NCBI GenBank assembly: GCA_934393265.1
Contig: CAKRQL010000006.1
Location: 62,001 to 126,000 of the forward strand
DNA: 64,000 nucleotides
Direction: 5' to 3'
Origin: an uncultured Eubacteriales bacterium
Lineage (GTDB): Bacteria > Bacillota > Clostridia > Oscillospirales > CAG-272
A model generated the notes under the pieces. The model searched no databases. It saw only the letters and a list, made by a program, of their open reading frames with translations, and had not been told where the DNA came from. Shown here in pieces: positions 26,591 through 34,893 of the stretch. Both the position numbers and the translations under genes were made by a program. The first letter of the stretch is position 1. The number at the start of each line of letters is the position of its first letter.

Positions 26591-26902
26591 ATGAAGGATA
26601 GAAATAGTTTGACTTATGAAGATAGAGAATTTGTTACAAAGTTTATAAGTATGAAATATCCTCCTATATATAAAACAGACAAAACTGATCGTATCTTGTT
26701 TGTTGAGCTTGTGGAATTTGATGTTTGTCCATATCTTTTAGGGCAAAGGCAAATAGATAGTGAACAATATAGTTATATTTTGGACGAGTACAAAAGATAT
26801 TTAAGTCAGACTGATATCTCGATATTTGATGAATATGCTAAAGAACATTTTAAGATTATGGTAAAACTGATGGACTTATTTAAAAAGTACTATAATATGT
26901 AG
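26591..26902 (+). CDS. Candidate immunity protein for the Rhs tip
   Basis: A 103-residue soluble, charged protein beginning MKDRNSLTYEDREFVTKFIS. It begins 17 bases after the Rhs stop with AGGAG at good spacing. It is AT-rich like the toxin tip and unlike the surrounding genes. I do not recognise the family. Position directly after an Rhs tip is the only basis for calling it immunity. A hairpin follows at 26926-26962. Confidence 0.65.
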   Translation: MKDRNSLTYEDREFVTKFISMKYPPIYKTDKTDRILFVELVEFDVCPYLLGQRQIDSEQYSYILDEYKRYLSQTDISIFDEYAKEHFKIMVKLMDLFKKYYNM

Positions 26903-26925
26903 TAAAGTAGGTTTCCCGTTTGTAA

Positions 26926-26962
26926 GATAAGCGAGATTGCCAGTTATAGCAATCTCCTTATC
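26926..26962 (+). terminator. Hairpin after the first candidate immunity gene
   Basis: GATAAG-C-GAGATTGC pairs with GCAATCTC-C-TTATC around an eight-base loop. No clear T run follows, so termination is uncertain. Confidence 0.5.
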
Positions 26963-27115
26963 ATGCCTGCTGACTTCAAATCTTTGCCACAAAGGATTGC
27001 TGTAAAACTATGAATTTTATGGCAGGATAAGAAAAATGCAACGAAGTTGATTTTTGTGTGGGAATAATCGGGAAACTCTATTTCCTGTTTTCCACAAGAA
27101 AATGACAGTCTTTCT

Positions 27116-27874
27116 GTGGATATTCGTGTCAGCTCCGAAGACACAGGGCTCTATTACCTCAATGCGAGGTATTACAACCCGAAATTACGCAGGTTTATCT
27201 CTCCTGATAACAGCGCATATCTTGATACCGGGAGCCCACAGGGGCTGAACCTCTATGCCTATTGCGGTAATGACCCGGTGAGCCATAGTGATCCGAGCGG
27301 GAGATCTTTGGAGTCTTTTTGGAAAGGCGTAGGAGATTGGTTTAAAGAACATTGGGTCGAACTAACTATAGGTACTGCGTTTATAGTTGGTGGTGCAATT
27401 GTTTCCGCAATCACATGTGGAGCGGGTACGGCAGCCTGGGCTGCATTTGGTTCGGCATTGTTAAGCTCGACAATTCAAGTTGGCGCAAGTATGGCTGTTG
27501 GTATTGGAGTGAATGGATTAGTCAACTTGGCGAATGGAGATAACTTTTTTGATAATGTTGGAAATACAATTGCCTCTTCGTATATGTGGGGTGGTATTTT
27601 TGCTGGTGGTGCGCAAATTCTTGGTGGCGCCTTTAGAGTTGCTGCCAATAAAGGAGTTCCAACCGGAAGAAAAGGCGGTATAAACATTGGAAATTCAAGT
27701 GTAAAAATTTTGTCTCCAGATAAAAACAATTGGGCTAAAGCAGGTGGTACGATTATAAAATTCGGTAATAGCTTTAGAGTCGATGTAGGTGCAATGTGGG
27801 GATTGCATATACACATATTGGGCTCAGGTCACATCCCTCTTGGTGTGTTTATCGCTGGTTTGATAGGTTCTTAA
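27116..27874 (+). CDS. Orphan Rhs C-terminal cassette (alternative toxin tip)
   Basis: A 252-residue frame with only the end of the Rhs core and a new tip. Bases 27140-27264 match 25836-25960 of the full gene at 119 of 125 positions. It then diverges into a Gly-rich hydrophobic part and a different end (KILSPDKNNWAKAGG, WGLHIHILGSGHIPLG). The only start is a GTG with no ribosome binding site, so it is probably silent until recombined onto the main gene. The last domain has three His in a short span, as in some toxin nuclease tips, but I cannot name it. Confidence 0.75.
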   Translation: MDIRVSSEDTGLYYLNARYYNPKLRRFISPDNSAYLDTGSPQGLNLYAYCGNDPVSHSDPSGRSLESFWKGVGDWFKEHWVELTIGTAFIVGGAIVSAITCGAGTAAWAAFGSALLSSTIQVGASMAVGIGVNGLVNLANGDNFFDNVGNTIASSYMWGGIFAGGAQILGGAFRVAANKGVPTGRKGGINIGNSSVKILSPDKNNWAKAGGTIIKFGNSFRVDVGAMWGLHIHILGSGHIPLGVFIAGLIGS

Positions 27875-27897
27875 ATTACTTTGATGGAGCAATAGCT

Positions 27898-28332
27898 ATG
27901 ACAAAGCAAATTATCATTAAACACTCATCCGATGATATGGATGCAATAATTAACGACATTCTGAGGTATTTGGAAGTGCTTATTCCGGCGGAGGCTCGGG
28001 TTATTTGCAGCTTTCGCCTGCATGGAAACGACATGACCGCATGGAGTGAAATTGACGAAAATCTAAAATCCGTTGTTGTGCAGAAAAAAGCCGTCAGAAA
28101 ATCGTTAACCGGAAAAGAATATCTGGATATAGAATTGTCCATTTCTTATGACGATATTGTAGGATTTCTTCGGATAGCAGAAAAGCATGAGATTAATGCG
28201 GATATACGCTACAAATCCATTGTGGTATGTATAAATGACAATGACGGAGATTTTGTCGTAATGGATTCTAAAGATATGCTTTACTCAAAAATCAAAAAAA
28301 TTCTTAATGGTACCATGTATGATTGCACTTAA
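27898..28332 (+). CDS. Candidate immunity protein for the orphan tip
   Basis: A 144-residue soluble protein, MTKQIIIKHSSDDMDAIIND, starting 23 bases after the orphan tip with GGAG upstream. It is mostly alpha/beta, with no membrane helix. Family not recognised. By position it would neutralise the orphan cassette. It overlaps the next frame by about a dozen bases. Confidence 0.65.
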   Translation: MTKQIIIKHSSDDMDAIINDILRYLEVLIPAEARVICSFRLHGNDMTAWSEIDENLKSVVVQKKAVRKSLTGKEYLDIELSISYDDIVGFLRIAEKHEINADIRYKSIVVCINDNDGDFVVMDSKDMLYSKIKKILNGTMYDCT

Positions 28333-28915
28333 CATGCTTATTTCTTCAAGTAAAGGTTTGCCGGCTTATGTGATTGCTGCACCTTTGATAGGTCTTGCTG
28401 TTCCGCTTTCACTTCTCGGTATTATGCTCCGGGCATCCGACAAATCCTCTCGCGGCGGTACTATTTACAAATATGTAGATGTGCTTGGATGGATGGGAGT
28501 TGGTGGAGTGATATTATTTTTGACAATAGGAATTTTTGCGTGCTTTCAGAAGAACGGCAATGATCCTCCGCTTTGGGGTAAGATATTACTTTTGTGTGTA
28601 GGTGGTATATTCGTCCTTGTCTTTGGATTGTACGCACTCATGTGTTTTAACTTCAGAGTAATACTCGGCGAAGAGCAACTGATATACAGGAACATGTGGG
28701 GAATAACCAGAAGATACAGATATGAGGACATATACAGGGTGAAGTGCCGACGCAGTAAGGGTTCACCTCGGGTGGATGAGTATACTGTATTTGTTGGAAG
28801 GCAAAAAATCAAGGTTAACATCTTCATGGTGAATTTCTTCGGTTTCGCAGAAATGCTGAAAAGCCGACTACGGAAAGTAAAGAACGAAGCAAGATTTGAC
28901 ATAAAGCAATACTAA
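28319..28915 (+). CDS. Membrane protein with a PH-like cytoplasmic domain
   Basis: About 198 residues. Three hydrophobic helices (roughly 10-32, 55-77 and 88-112) are followed by a basic soluble part containing YRNMWGITRRYRYEDIYRVK and VFVGRQKIKVNIFMVNFFG. That pattern is seen in PH-like domains of small bacterial membrane proteins. The start is uncertain. ATG 28319 or 28334 would couple to the end of the previous gene. It may be an immunity protein for a membrane-active tip or an unrelated island gene. Confidence 0.6.
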   Translation: MIALNMLISSSKGLPAYVIAAPLIGLAVPLSLLGIMLRASDKSSRGGTIYKYVDVLGWMGVGGVILFLTIGIFACFQKNGNDPPLWGKILLLCVGGIFVLVFGLYALMCFNFRVILGEEQLIYRNMWGITRRYRYEDIYRVKCRRSKGSPRVDEYTVFVGRQKIKVNIFMVNFFGFAEMLKSRLRKVKNEARFDIKQY

Positions 28916-28931
28916 AAGCATAGACTCGCCA

Positions 28932-28956
28932 GAGCCGGGGCGGCTCCCGGCTCGGG
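28932..28956 (+). repeat. GAGCCGGG/CCCGGCTC hairpin, copy 1
   Basis: GAGCCGGG-GCGGCT-CCCGGCTC followed by GGGTTTATAA. It is the first of three such hairpins that separate genes in this island, and it lies 17 bases after a stop codon. Confidence 0.8.
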
Positions 28957-28994
28957 TTTATAACTCGTTTTCGGTTTTATCGGAGGTTGAAAAC

Positions 28995-29480
28995 ATGAAA
29001 CGCGACTTGTATTATGTAGAGCTTGTTAAATTCTATTACCATGACGAAAGCGACGATGAGGATGTAGAAGATAGAAACGGCATCGGGTATTTCACCGACG
29101 AAAAAATTCAAAATGATGCAATCAAACTTTGTAAAGCTCTTAAAGAAGAGGGGGAGGAGATAGTCATCACCAAATATACACTTGATATGAATTACAACCA
29201 AAAGTATATTTATGTGTTGATGTATGAGTATTCCACAAAGGAAAATGAAGAATATACCGATTATTATTACAGATTTGAACCGATGAGCAACCCCAAAAAA
29301 TGCTTGGAATATAAGCAGAAAATTTGCAACGAACCGCGGTACAGAGATGACGGAAACAGGATTTTTGACGATACGCCGGACGGTTTCTATGTAAAGAAAG
29401 TTGAGATAAATCTGATTGGACATATCAATTACGGAGTAACAGATGAGCGTATAAATGAAATATTGGCGACTCCGGATTAA
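28995..29480 (+). CDS. Hypothetical island protein (161 residues)
   Basis: Soluble, strongly acidic protein starting MKRDLYYVELVKFYYHDESD with GGAGG eight bases upstream. It has many Tyr, Asp and Glu, and no membrane helix or known motif. It is set between two of the island's hairpin repeats, so it is its own transcription or recombination unit. An immunity role is plausible because acidic single-domain proteins are common there, but nothing proves it. Confidence 0.65.
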   Translation: MKRDLYYVELVKFYYHDESDDEDVEDRNGIGYFTDEKIQNDAIKLCKALKEEGEEIVITKYTLDMNYNQKYIYVLMYEYSTKENEEYTDYYYRFEPMSNPKKCLEYKQKICNEPRYRDDGNRIFDDTPDGFYVKKVEINLIGHINYGVTDERINEILATPD

Positions 29481-29511
29481 GTGCAATCAGAGTTATCTAT
29501 GATACCCTTGC

Positions 29512-29536
29512 CGAGCCGGGGGCTCCCGGCTCGGGT
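29512..29536 (+). repeat. GAGCCGGG/CCCGGCTC hairpin, copy 2
   Basis: CCGAGCCGGG-GGCT-CCCGGCTCGG followed by GTTTAA, 32 bases after the preceding stop. Confidence 0.8.
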
Positions 29537-29590
29537 TTAACCGATTGTATCAGACGCACAAATAAATGCGGAGGTTTTACCTTACATATT

Positions 29591-30112
29591 ATGAGTAATA
29601 TTCTCTTGTTCTCATTTCACCCGACCTGCGAATACAAGCAATATAAAAGAATTACAGACGGGATTGTTCGGTTGGCGCTGAAGAATGATAAGGGCGTCAT
29701 ATTCAACTTTCTCGGATATGCGGAGGAATTGATTAAAAGCTTGGGTTACAAATCTTATTTTTCCGTATCTGATGATTTCTTTGAGTTGAATTCCGAATTT
29801 CTGACAACCTCTGATATAGAAAAAATCGAAACCCGGGACGGAGAAAAGCTTTTCAGAAGAAAGTTTGCGGTGCTCGATCGCATAGCGCACTATCTTAAAG
29901 AAAACGGCATAAAAGAGTTTGACATTCTCATTGATACATGCTGTGCCGAAAAAGCGGAGGACTTCACGGTGCTGACATGCGACGGGGAAGATATAACCGG
30001 AGTGCTGTATGATTATGTGGTAGCTGAAAAGGATAGCACCGCGCTTGACTTTACTTCAATTATAGTCCGGGTGAAATCAACGGAAAACAAAATTATTCGT
30101 ATCATGAAATAG
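29591..30112 (+). CDS. Hypothetical island protein (173 residues)
   Basis: MSNILLFSFHPTCEYKQYKR onward, soluble, alpha/beta, AT-rich. The GGAGG at about 29571 is rather far (some 15 bases) from the ATG, and no better start is in frame. Contains IDTCCAEKAEDF, an unusual double cysteine. Family not recognised. It is followed within 28 bases by another island gene, so the two may be co-transcribed. Confidence 0.6.
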   Translation: MSNILLFSFHPTCEYKQYKRITDGIVRLALKNDKGVIFNFLGYAEELIKSLGYKSYFSVSDDFFELNSEFLTTSDIEKIETRDGEKLFRRKFAVLDRIAHYLKENGIKEFDILIDTCCAEKAEDFTVLTCDGEDITGVLYDYVVAEKDSTALDFTSIIVRVKSTENKIIRIMK

Positions 30113-30140
30113 AAGAAATAATATTTGAAATGTTTAGAAA

Positions 30141-30719
30141 ATGAAAAAGTATACAGATTATATACATCAATTGGAAAATTACACTGTAAATGATCTGCGG
30201 TTAATACGGGGGCTTGGAATAATTCCGACGAGATTTGAGGTCGAGGTCAGCCGCGGAGATGATGTTTACATTCTGAGTGCAGAGGTCGATTTCAGAGTAC
30301 TGTACAGGGGCGAAATCATTGTGTGCTTTGAGGACCTTTTCCTCGATAAAAATCTTAATGAGATTACGACAAGAAAGTACAGGGCACAGAAAGACATCGA
30401 ATTTACATTGGCGGCTGATAATATAGCGCGCACTCTGAAGCACATCCGCGGCAGGAAAATTAAAAGCATCCGCGTTGCAAAGTGCGGAGATGTTGAGCTT
30501 TGCGCCGGAGCATGTCGTATTCAGTTTCTGAATAATACGCATTATCGGGATTTGGATATTTTGGGAATAGTATCGCCGAAGATAATGACACACTTCACGC
30601 CCCCCGGCGGTAAGTCTTACAGTCTGCCCACCGAACTGCTTGAGGTTAAAAATTCCGGTGACGGTGGCATTGTCGCAAGCGGCGCATGGATGGAAAACCC
30701 GGACGCATATCGGGAATAA
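30141..30719 (+). CDS. Hypothetical island protein (192 residues)
   Basis: MKKYTDYIHQLENYTVNDLR onward, soluble. The middle (YILSAEVDFRVLYRGEIIVCFEDLF) looks beta-rich. No ribosome binding site better than weak AG-rich sequence. It ends the island and is followed by hairpin copy 3. Family not recognised. Confidence 0.6.
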   Translation: MKKYTDYIHQLENYTVNDLRLIRGLGIIPTRFEVEVSRGDDVYILSAEVDFRVLYRGEIIVCFEDLFLDKNLNEITTRKYRAQKDIEFTLAADNIARTLKHIRGRKIKSIRVAKCGDVELCAGACRIQFLNNTHYRDLDILGIVSPKIMTHFTPPGGKSYSLPTELLEVKNSGDGGIVASGAWMENPDAYRE

Positions 30720-30728
30720 GAAACACCG

Positions 30729-30804
30729 CCCGAGCCGGGAGCTCCCGGCTCGGGCTTATAAAAGGAAAAGGCGGATGCCGTAACGGAATGGGCAACCGCC
30801 TTTT
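30729..30804 (+). repeat. GAGCCGGG hairpin copy 3 fused to a GGCGG...CCGCC terminator
   Basis: A perfect 26-base palindrome CCCGAGCCGGGAG / CTCCCGGCTCGGG (30729-30754), then TTATAAAAGGAAAAG, then a terminator stem AAAAGGCGG (30766-30774) with CCGCCTTTT (30796-30804). A close relative, with half of the palindrome, lies at 63254-63313 beyond nifJ. It probably terminates the island before the rnf promoter. Confidence 0.8.
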
Positions 30805-30892
30805 GTTGCTTGGTATCGGAAGTGATTTGACCAAAAGGCAAGCACGCAATTTGTATGTATTGCCTAAAACAAGCCGCGGGCAAAAGCATTGC

Positions 30893-30921
30893 TTGACAAA
30901 CAGCACAAAATGGTTTATAAT
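30893..30921 (+). promoter_or_regulatory. rnf operon promoter
   Basis: Perfect TTGACA (30893-30898) and perfect TATAAT (30916-30921), 17 bases apart. The leader to rnfC is about 195 bases and contains a GC-rich hairpin CCGGGGCGACCCCGG close to the ribosome binding site. No known riboswitch was recognised in it. Confidence 0.9.
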
Positions 30922-31123
30922 TTTCCATGATCTGTCCGATTAAAAAAAACACGCGAACTGTTATATATTTAACAAAGCCGCGGGTTTCTTGTGATCGGAT
31001 ATTTTTATAGGGTGTCACGGCGGGTATCGGGCGTTTTTCTGCCCTTTGCCGGGCGCGGCTACCCCTGTCCGGGAAAAATTCGTACCGGGGCGACCCCGGG
31101 GAAATCCGGAAAGGAGAAATTTG

Positions 31124-32449
31124 ATGTTCGGAAAAAGACCGGGGGCGGTGCATCTGCCCCACCTGAAAGGGACGGCGGGAAAGGCGAGCGTCCGTATGCC
31201 GGCGCCCGAGACCTTAACGCTCCTTATGTCACAGCATATAGGCGCGCCCGCGACGCCGCTCGTCGGCGTCGGAGACAGGGTATGCGTCGGTCAGCGGATC
31301 GGAGAATGTGCGGGATACGTTTCGTCCCCCGTGTTCTCGCCCGTGTCCGGCACCGTCGCAAAAACCGAGCAGGTAATGCTCCCGAGCGGGAGAGCCTGCA
31401 CCGCGCTCATAATAAAGAACGACGGAAAATATGAAATATCGGACGAGGTAAAGCCGCCTGTCGTCAAAACTCTTGACGAATTTATTTCCGCGGTACGCGA
31501 CAGCGGGCTCGTCGGTCTCGGGGGCGCGGGCTTCCCCGCGCACGTAAAGCTCGAGGCGAAGAAAAAAGGACCCGTCGACGCCGTGATAATAAACGCCGCG
31601 GAATGTGAGCCCTACATAACCTCCGACACGCGCACGGTCTATGAGAGGCGCGACGAGCTTATAGCCGGAATCCTGGCGGTGCAGAAATTCATCGAGCCCG
31701 GGAGAATCGTATTCGGGCTTGAGCGGAGCAACGGTGCGGCGGCGGACAGACTTGAGGCGGATATAGCGGATATTCCCGGCGTCTCGGTCTGCCGTCTGCC
31801 GTCGAGCTACCCGCAGGGCGGCGAGAAAATCCTTATATACAATACGATAGGCAGAACGGTGCCGGAGGGCGGGCTCCCCGCAGATGTCGGGGTGATAGTT
31901 CTGAACATAACGTCGCTTGCTCACATCGGGCGATATCTGCACACGGGTATGCCCCTTATCGAGAAATGTATCACCGTTGACGGCACTGCGGTACGCGAGC
32001 CGAAGAATATAATCGCCCCGATAGGAACCCCGATAAACGAGCTTATAGAGTTCGCGGGCGGACTGCGTGAGCCCGCCGGAAAGGTGCTCCTCGGCGGACC
32101 TATGATGGGCACGGCGATATATGATATGAGCTACCCGGTCACGAAAACAACCAACGGAATAACCGTCCTCACAAGGGAGCCCGAGCGCGAAATGCTCCCC
32201 TGTATACGCTGTGGTAGCTGCGCTGCGCACTGCCCTATGGGGCTCACTCCGACGGCGATAAATACATCAATGGAGATAGGCGACCCGGCGGAGCGTGCCG
32301 CCGCCCTTGCCTCGCTGTCTGTGGGGCTTTGCATAGAGTGCGGCTGTTGCTCCTATGTCTGCCCGTCCTCGCGCCCGCTCGTACAGACGAACCGGCTGGC
32401 AAAGGCATATCTGCGCGAATACTCCTCCCGCACCGCGGGACTGAAATAA
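31124..32449 (+). CDS. rnfC: Rnf complex subunit RnfC
   Basis: Peripheral subunit of the ferredoxin:NAD oxidoreductase that couples electron flow to ion pumping, the part where NADH is bound. It has 441 residues from the ATG at 31124, which has AAGGAG upstream. Motifs are the glycine-rich GLVGLGGAGFPAHVK near 130, INAAECEPYITSD, and two 4Fe-4S motifs CIRCGSCAAHCPMG near 360 and CIECGCCSYVCPSSRP near 403. Length is that of the compact clostridial RnfC. It opens the operon rnfCDGEAB. Confidence 0.95.
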   Translation: MFGKRPGAVHLPHLKGTAGKASVRMPAPETLTLLMSQHIGAPATPLVGVGDRVCVGQRIGECAGYVSSPVFSPVSGTVAKTEQVMLPSGRACTALIIKNDGKYEISDEVKPPVVKTLDEFISAVRDSGLVGLGGAGFPAHVKLEAKKKGPVDAVIINAAECEPYITSDTRTVYERRDELIAGILAVQKFIEPGRIVFGLERSNGAAADRLEADIADIPGVSVCRLPSSYPQGGEKILIYNTIGRTVPEGGLPADVGVIVLNITSLAHIGRYLHTGMPLIEKCITVDGTAVREPKNIIAPIGTPINELIEFAGGLREPAGKVLLGGPMMGTAIYDMSYPVTKTTNGITVLTREPEREMLPCIRCGSCAAHCPMGLTPTAINTSMEIGDPAERAAALASLSVGLCIECGCCSYVCPSSRPLVQTNRLAKAYLREYSSRTAGLK

Positions 32450-32459
32450 GGAGGTCGGA

Positions 32460-33617
32460 ATGGACGAAAATATGAAAAACACCTCTCCGGCTGTAGCCTC
32501 CGGCGGGGTAGCCACGGCGGAAAAGGACACCCCGGAGAAGCCGGCGGCACAGGGCATGAGCCCGAAAGCAGCCCCTGTGGAAAAGGGCGAAACGGTAGGG
32601 CGGGGCGACGCCGCACCGAAAGCAGCCCCGGCAGGAAAAACCGAAAACAAGGATAACGGCGCACTCCTCACGGTCTCCTCGTCTCCGCACATAAGCTCCG
32701 GGCGAAGGACGCGCGGAATAATGGCGGATGTGCTGATAGCTCTCCTGCCCGCGTGCATTGCCGGGTGCGTTATATTCGGAATGCGCTCGCTCGCTGTGAT
32801 TGCCGCCTGCGTCGCTTCGTCTGTGGCAACGGAATTTGTATTCAATCTTATATGTAAGAAAAAGCAGACGATAGGCGACCTGTCTGCCGCCGTGACCGGG
32901 CTGCTGCTCGGGCTCAATATGCACGCCGCCGTCCCGATATGGCAGTGCGTGCTCGGCGGTGTGCTCGCGATATTTGTCGTGAAGTGCATTTTCGGCGGTC
33001 TCGGGTGCAATTTTGCGAACCCGGCGATAACCGCGCGCGTCTTTCTTCTGATTGCCTTTCCGGCTGTCGCCGGCGGCGCGCTCCCGCTTGCCATGACCGG
33101 CGGAGAGCTTCTGACAACGTCGGCGACCCCGCTTGTCACGGCGGGCGGGCTGCTCAGCTCCGCACAGCCGACCTCCTTTCTTGATCTTTTCCTCGGAAAT
33201 CACGCCGGGGCGATAGGCGAGACCTGCGTTATAGCACTTCTTGCGGGCTTTATATATCTTGTCGTGCGGCGGGTCATAAGCTGGTATGTTCCGGTTGCGT
33301 TTGTCGGCACGGTGTTTGTCTGCTCGCTCCTCTTCGGGGGATTTGACGCGGCGCTCGCCCTCCGGCAGGTGCTCTCCGGCGGACTTATTCTCGGGGCGGT
33401 GTTCATGGCCACCGACTATGTGACAACGCCGATAACCCGCTCCGGCAGGGTGATATTTGCCGTCGGCTGCGGGCTCATAACCTCCCTAATACGCTTCTTC
33501 GGCGCGTACCCGGAGGGCGTCTCCTTTGCGATTCTTCTTATGAATATACTTTCACCCTATATCGAAAAGGCTACTCTGCCGCGACCTATGGGCAGACGCC
33601 GGGAGGTGAAGAAATGA
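32460..33617 (+). CDS. rnfD: Rnf complex subunit RnfD with a long N-terminal extension
   Basis: Integral membrane subunit carrying covalent FMN. The 385 residues include about ten helices and the flavin-attachment region FMATDYVTTPITRSG near residue 315. The first 75 residues are unusual. They are rich in Ala, Pro, Lys and Gly with the words KAAPVEKGE and KAAPAGKTE, and would lie in the cytoplasm. Homologues usually begin close to the SSPH motif (here VSSSPHISSG near 75), so the tail is an add-on. AGGAGG lies just before the ATG. The stop overlaps rnfG by four bases. Confidence 0.93.
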   Translation: MDENMKNTSPAVASGGVATAEKDTPEKPAAQGMSPKAAPVEKGETVGRGDAAPKAAPAGKTENKDNGALLTVSSSPHISSGRRTRGIMADVLIALLPACIAGCVIFGMRSLAVIAACVASSVATEFVFNLICKKKQTIGDLSAAVTGLLLGLNMHAAVPIWQCVLGGVLAIFVVKCIFGGLGCNFANPAITARVFLLIAFPAVAGGALPLAMTGGELLTTSATPLVTAGGLLSSAQPTSFLDLFLGNHAGAIGETCVIALLAGFIYLVVRRVISWYVPVAFVGTVFVCSLLFGGFDAALALRQVLSGGLILGAVFMATDYVTTPITRSGRVIFAVGCGLITSLIRFFGAYPEGVSFAILLMNILSPYIEKATLPRPMGRRREVKK

Positions 33618-34168
33618 AGATAGAGAAAAAGCATGTGGCGCCGGTCCTGACCCTCGCCGTAATATGTCTGATTGTCGCGGCGGCGCTCGCCGTCGTCAAC
33701 CTCGTGACAAAGGATGTAATAGATAAAAACGCCCGGGATGCCGAGAGAAAATCAGTCATGGAGGTGCTCCCCGGCGCATCCGATTTCGAGACTGTTGAGT
33801 TCTCCGACCCGTGGAGCTCCGACCGCTCGGAGATAAAGGCGGTTTACCGCGATACGGGAGGCACGGGTTATGCCGTTATAGTCGCGACCTCGTCCTCCTA
33901 CACCTCCGGCGACCCTATGACGTTCACTCTCGGGATAGGAGCTGACGGGAGGATAACCGGAGTGTCGGTGACGGCATACAGCGAGACGCGGAACATACGC
34001 GGCGTATTTACCGACTCCTTTGTCGGAAAGGGAAGAGACGACATCTCCGGCGTGGAGCTTGTCAGCGGGGCGACCTATTCGTCCTCCGCGTTCCGGACTG
34101 CCGTGGAGCATGCGTTCGCGGTGCTCTCGGAGAGCGGATTTTATAATGACGGAGGGCAGGGGAAATGA
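33614..34168 (+). CDS. rnfG: Rnf complex subunit RnfG
   Basis: Membrane-anchored subunit that carries FMN on a threonine. The 184 residues have one N-terminal helix (9-29) and an outer domain with the flavinylation motif SGATYSS near residue 155 (consensus SGAT). Flavin attachment needs an ApbE enzyme, which is not encoded in this window. Overlaps rnfD and rnfE as ATGA. Confidence 0.95.
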   Translation: MKIEKKHVAPVLTLAVICLIVAAALAVVNLVTKDVIDKNARDAERKSVMEVLPGASDFETVEFSDPWSSDRSEIKAVYRDTGGTGYAVIVATSSSYTSGDPMTFTLGIGADGRITGVSVTAYSETRNIRGVFTDSFVGKGRDDISGVELVSGATYSSSAFRTAVEHAFAVLSESGFYNDGGQGK

Positions 34169-34893
34169 AGAAAAATTCAAGGCTGATGATACTCCTGCGC
34201 GGCATAATACTCGAAAACCCGGTTCTCGTCCTCGTCCTCGGCACCTGCCCGACCCTCGCCCAGACCGGGAGCGTCATATCGGCTCTCAGCATGGGGCTCG
34301 CCGCCACTGCGGTGCTCGCCTGCTCGAACACGGTTATATCCGCACTGCGTAAGGTAATACCCGACACGGTGCGTATCCCCTGCTACATAGTCATAATTGC
34401 CGGGTTCGTGTCGGTCGTCCAGATGCTTATGCATGCCTATCTCCCGTCGCTCTACGACATGATGGGCGTATACCTTGCGCTGATAGTCGTCAACTGCATA
34501 ATCCTCGGGCGCGCGGAGATGTTCGCCCGGAAGAATACGGTGCTCGATTCGCTTATCGACGGTGTAGGAATGGGGCTCGGCTTTCTCCTGACGCTCGTGA
34601 TAATGGCTACGGTGCGCGAGGTGCTCGGCTCCGGGACCTTTGCGGGGCACCCGGTGCCGCTATTCTCAAAATATAATTTCCCGATACTCACACAGGCACC
34701 CGGGGGCTTTCTCGTGTTCGGTATAATGATTGCCGTCGTGAATAAGCTTTCGTCCCTGCGCGGCGGCGCGCGGCGCGACTTTGACTGCGCGGGATGCCCG
34801 GTTGCGGGAATGTGCAAAAAGACCTGCTCGTCCGATACCGCTGAGGCGGCGTCGGCAGCGACGGAGATAACGGAGGAGAGGGAAAATGCTTAA
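34165..34893 (+). CDS. rnfE: Rnf complex subunit RnfE
   Basis: Membrane subunit of the Rnf core, 242 residues with six helices. Family motifs are ENPVLVLVLGTCPTLAQT at the start and LIVVNCIILGRAEMFA near 110. The C-terminal tail has CAGCPVAGMCKKTC, a cysteine-rich sequence often seen in clostridial RnfE. It pairs with RnfA to hold an iron-sulfur site in the membrane. Confidence 0.95.
   Translation: MKKNSRLMILLRGIILENPVLVLVLGTCPTLAQTGSVISALSMGLAATAVLACSNTVISALRKVIPDTVRIPCYIVIIAGFVSVVQMLMHAYLPSLYDMMGVYLALIVVNCIILGRAEMFARKNTVLDSLIDGVGMGLGFLLTLVIMATVREVLGSGTFAGHPVPLFSKYNFPILTQAPGGFLVFGIMIAVVNKLSSLRGGARRDFDCAGCPVAGMCKKTCSSDTAEAASAATEITEERENA

Noticed and set aside
26926..27139. Insertion sequence between the two Rhs tips
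   Set aside because: No transposase fragment or terminal repeats. The junction is explained by the duplicated core segment.
30922..31123. Riboswitch before rnfC
   Set aside because: The leader is long and GC-rich, but FMN, cobalamin, SAM, THF and glycine aptamer core motifs were not found.
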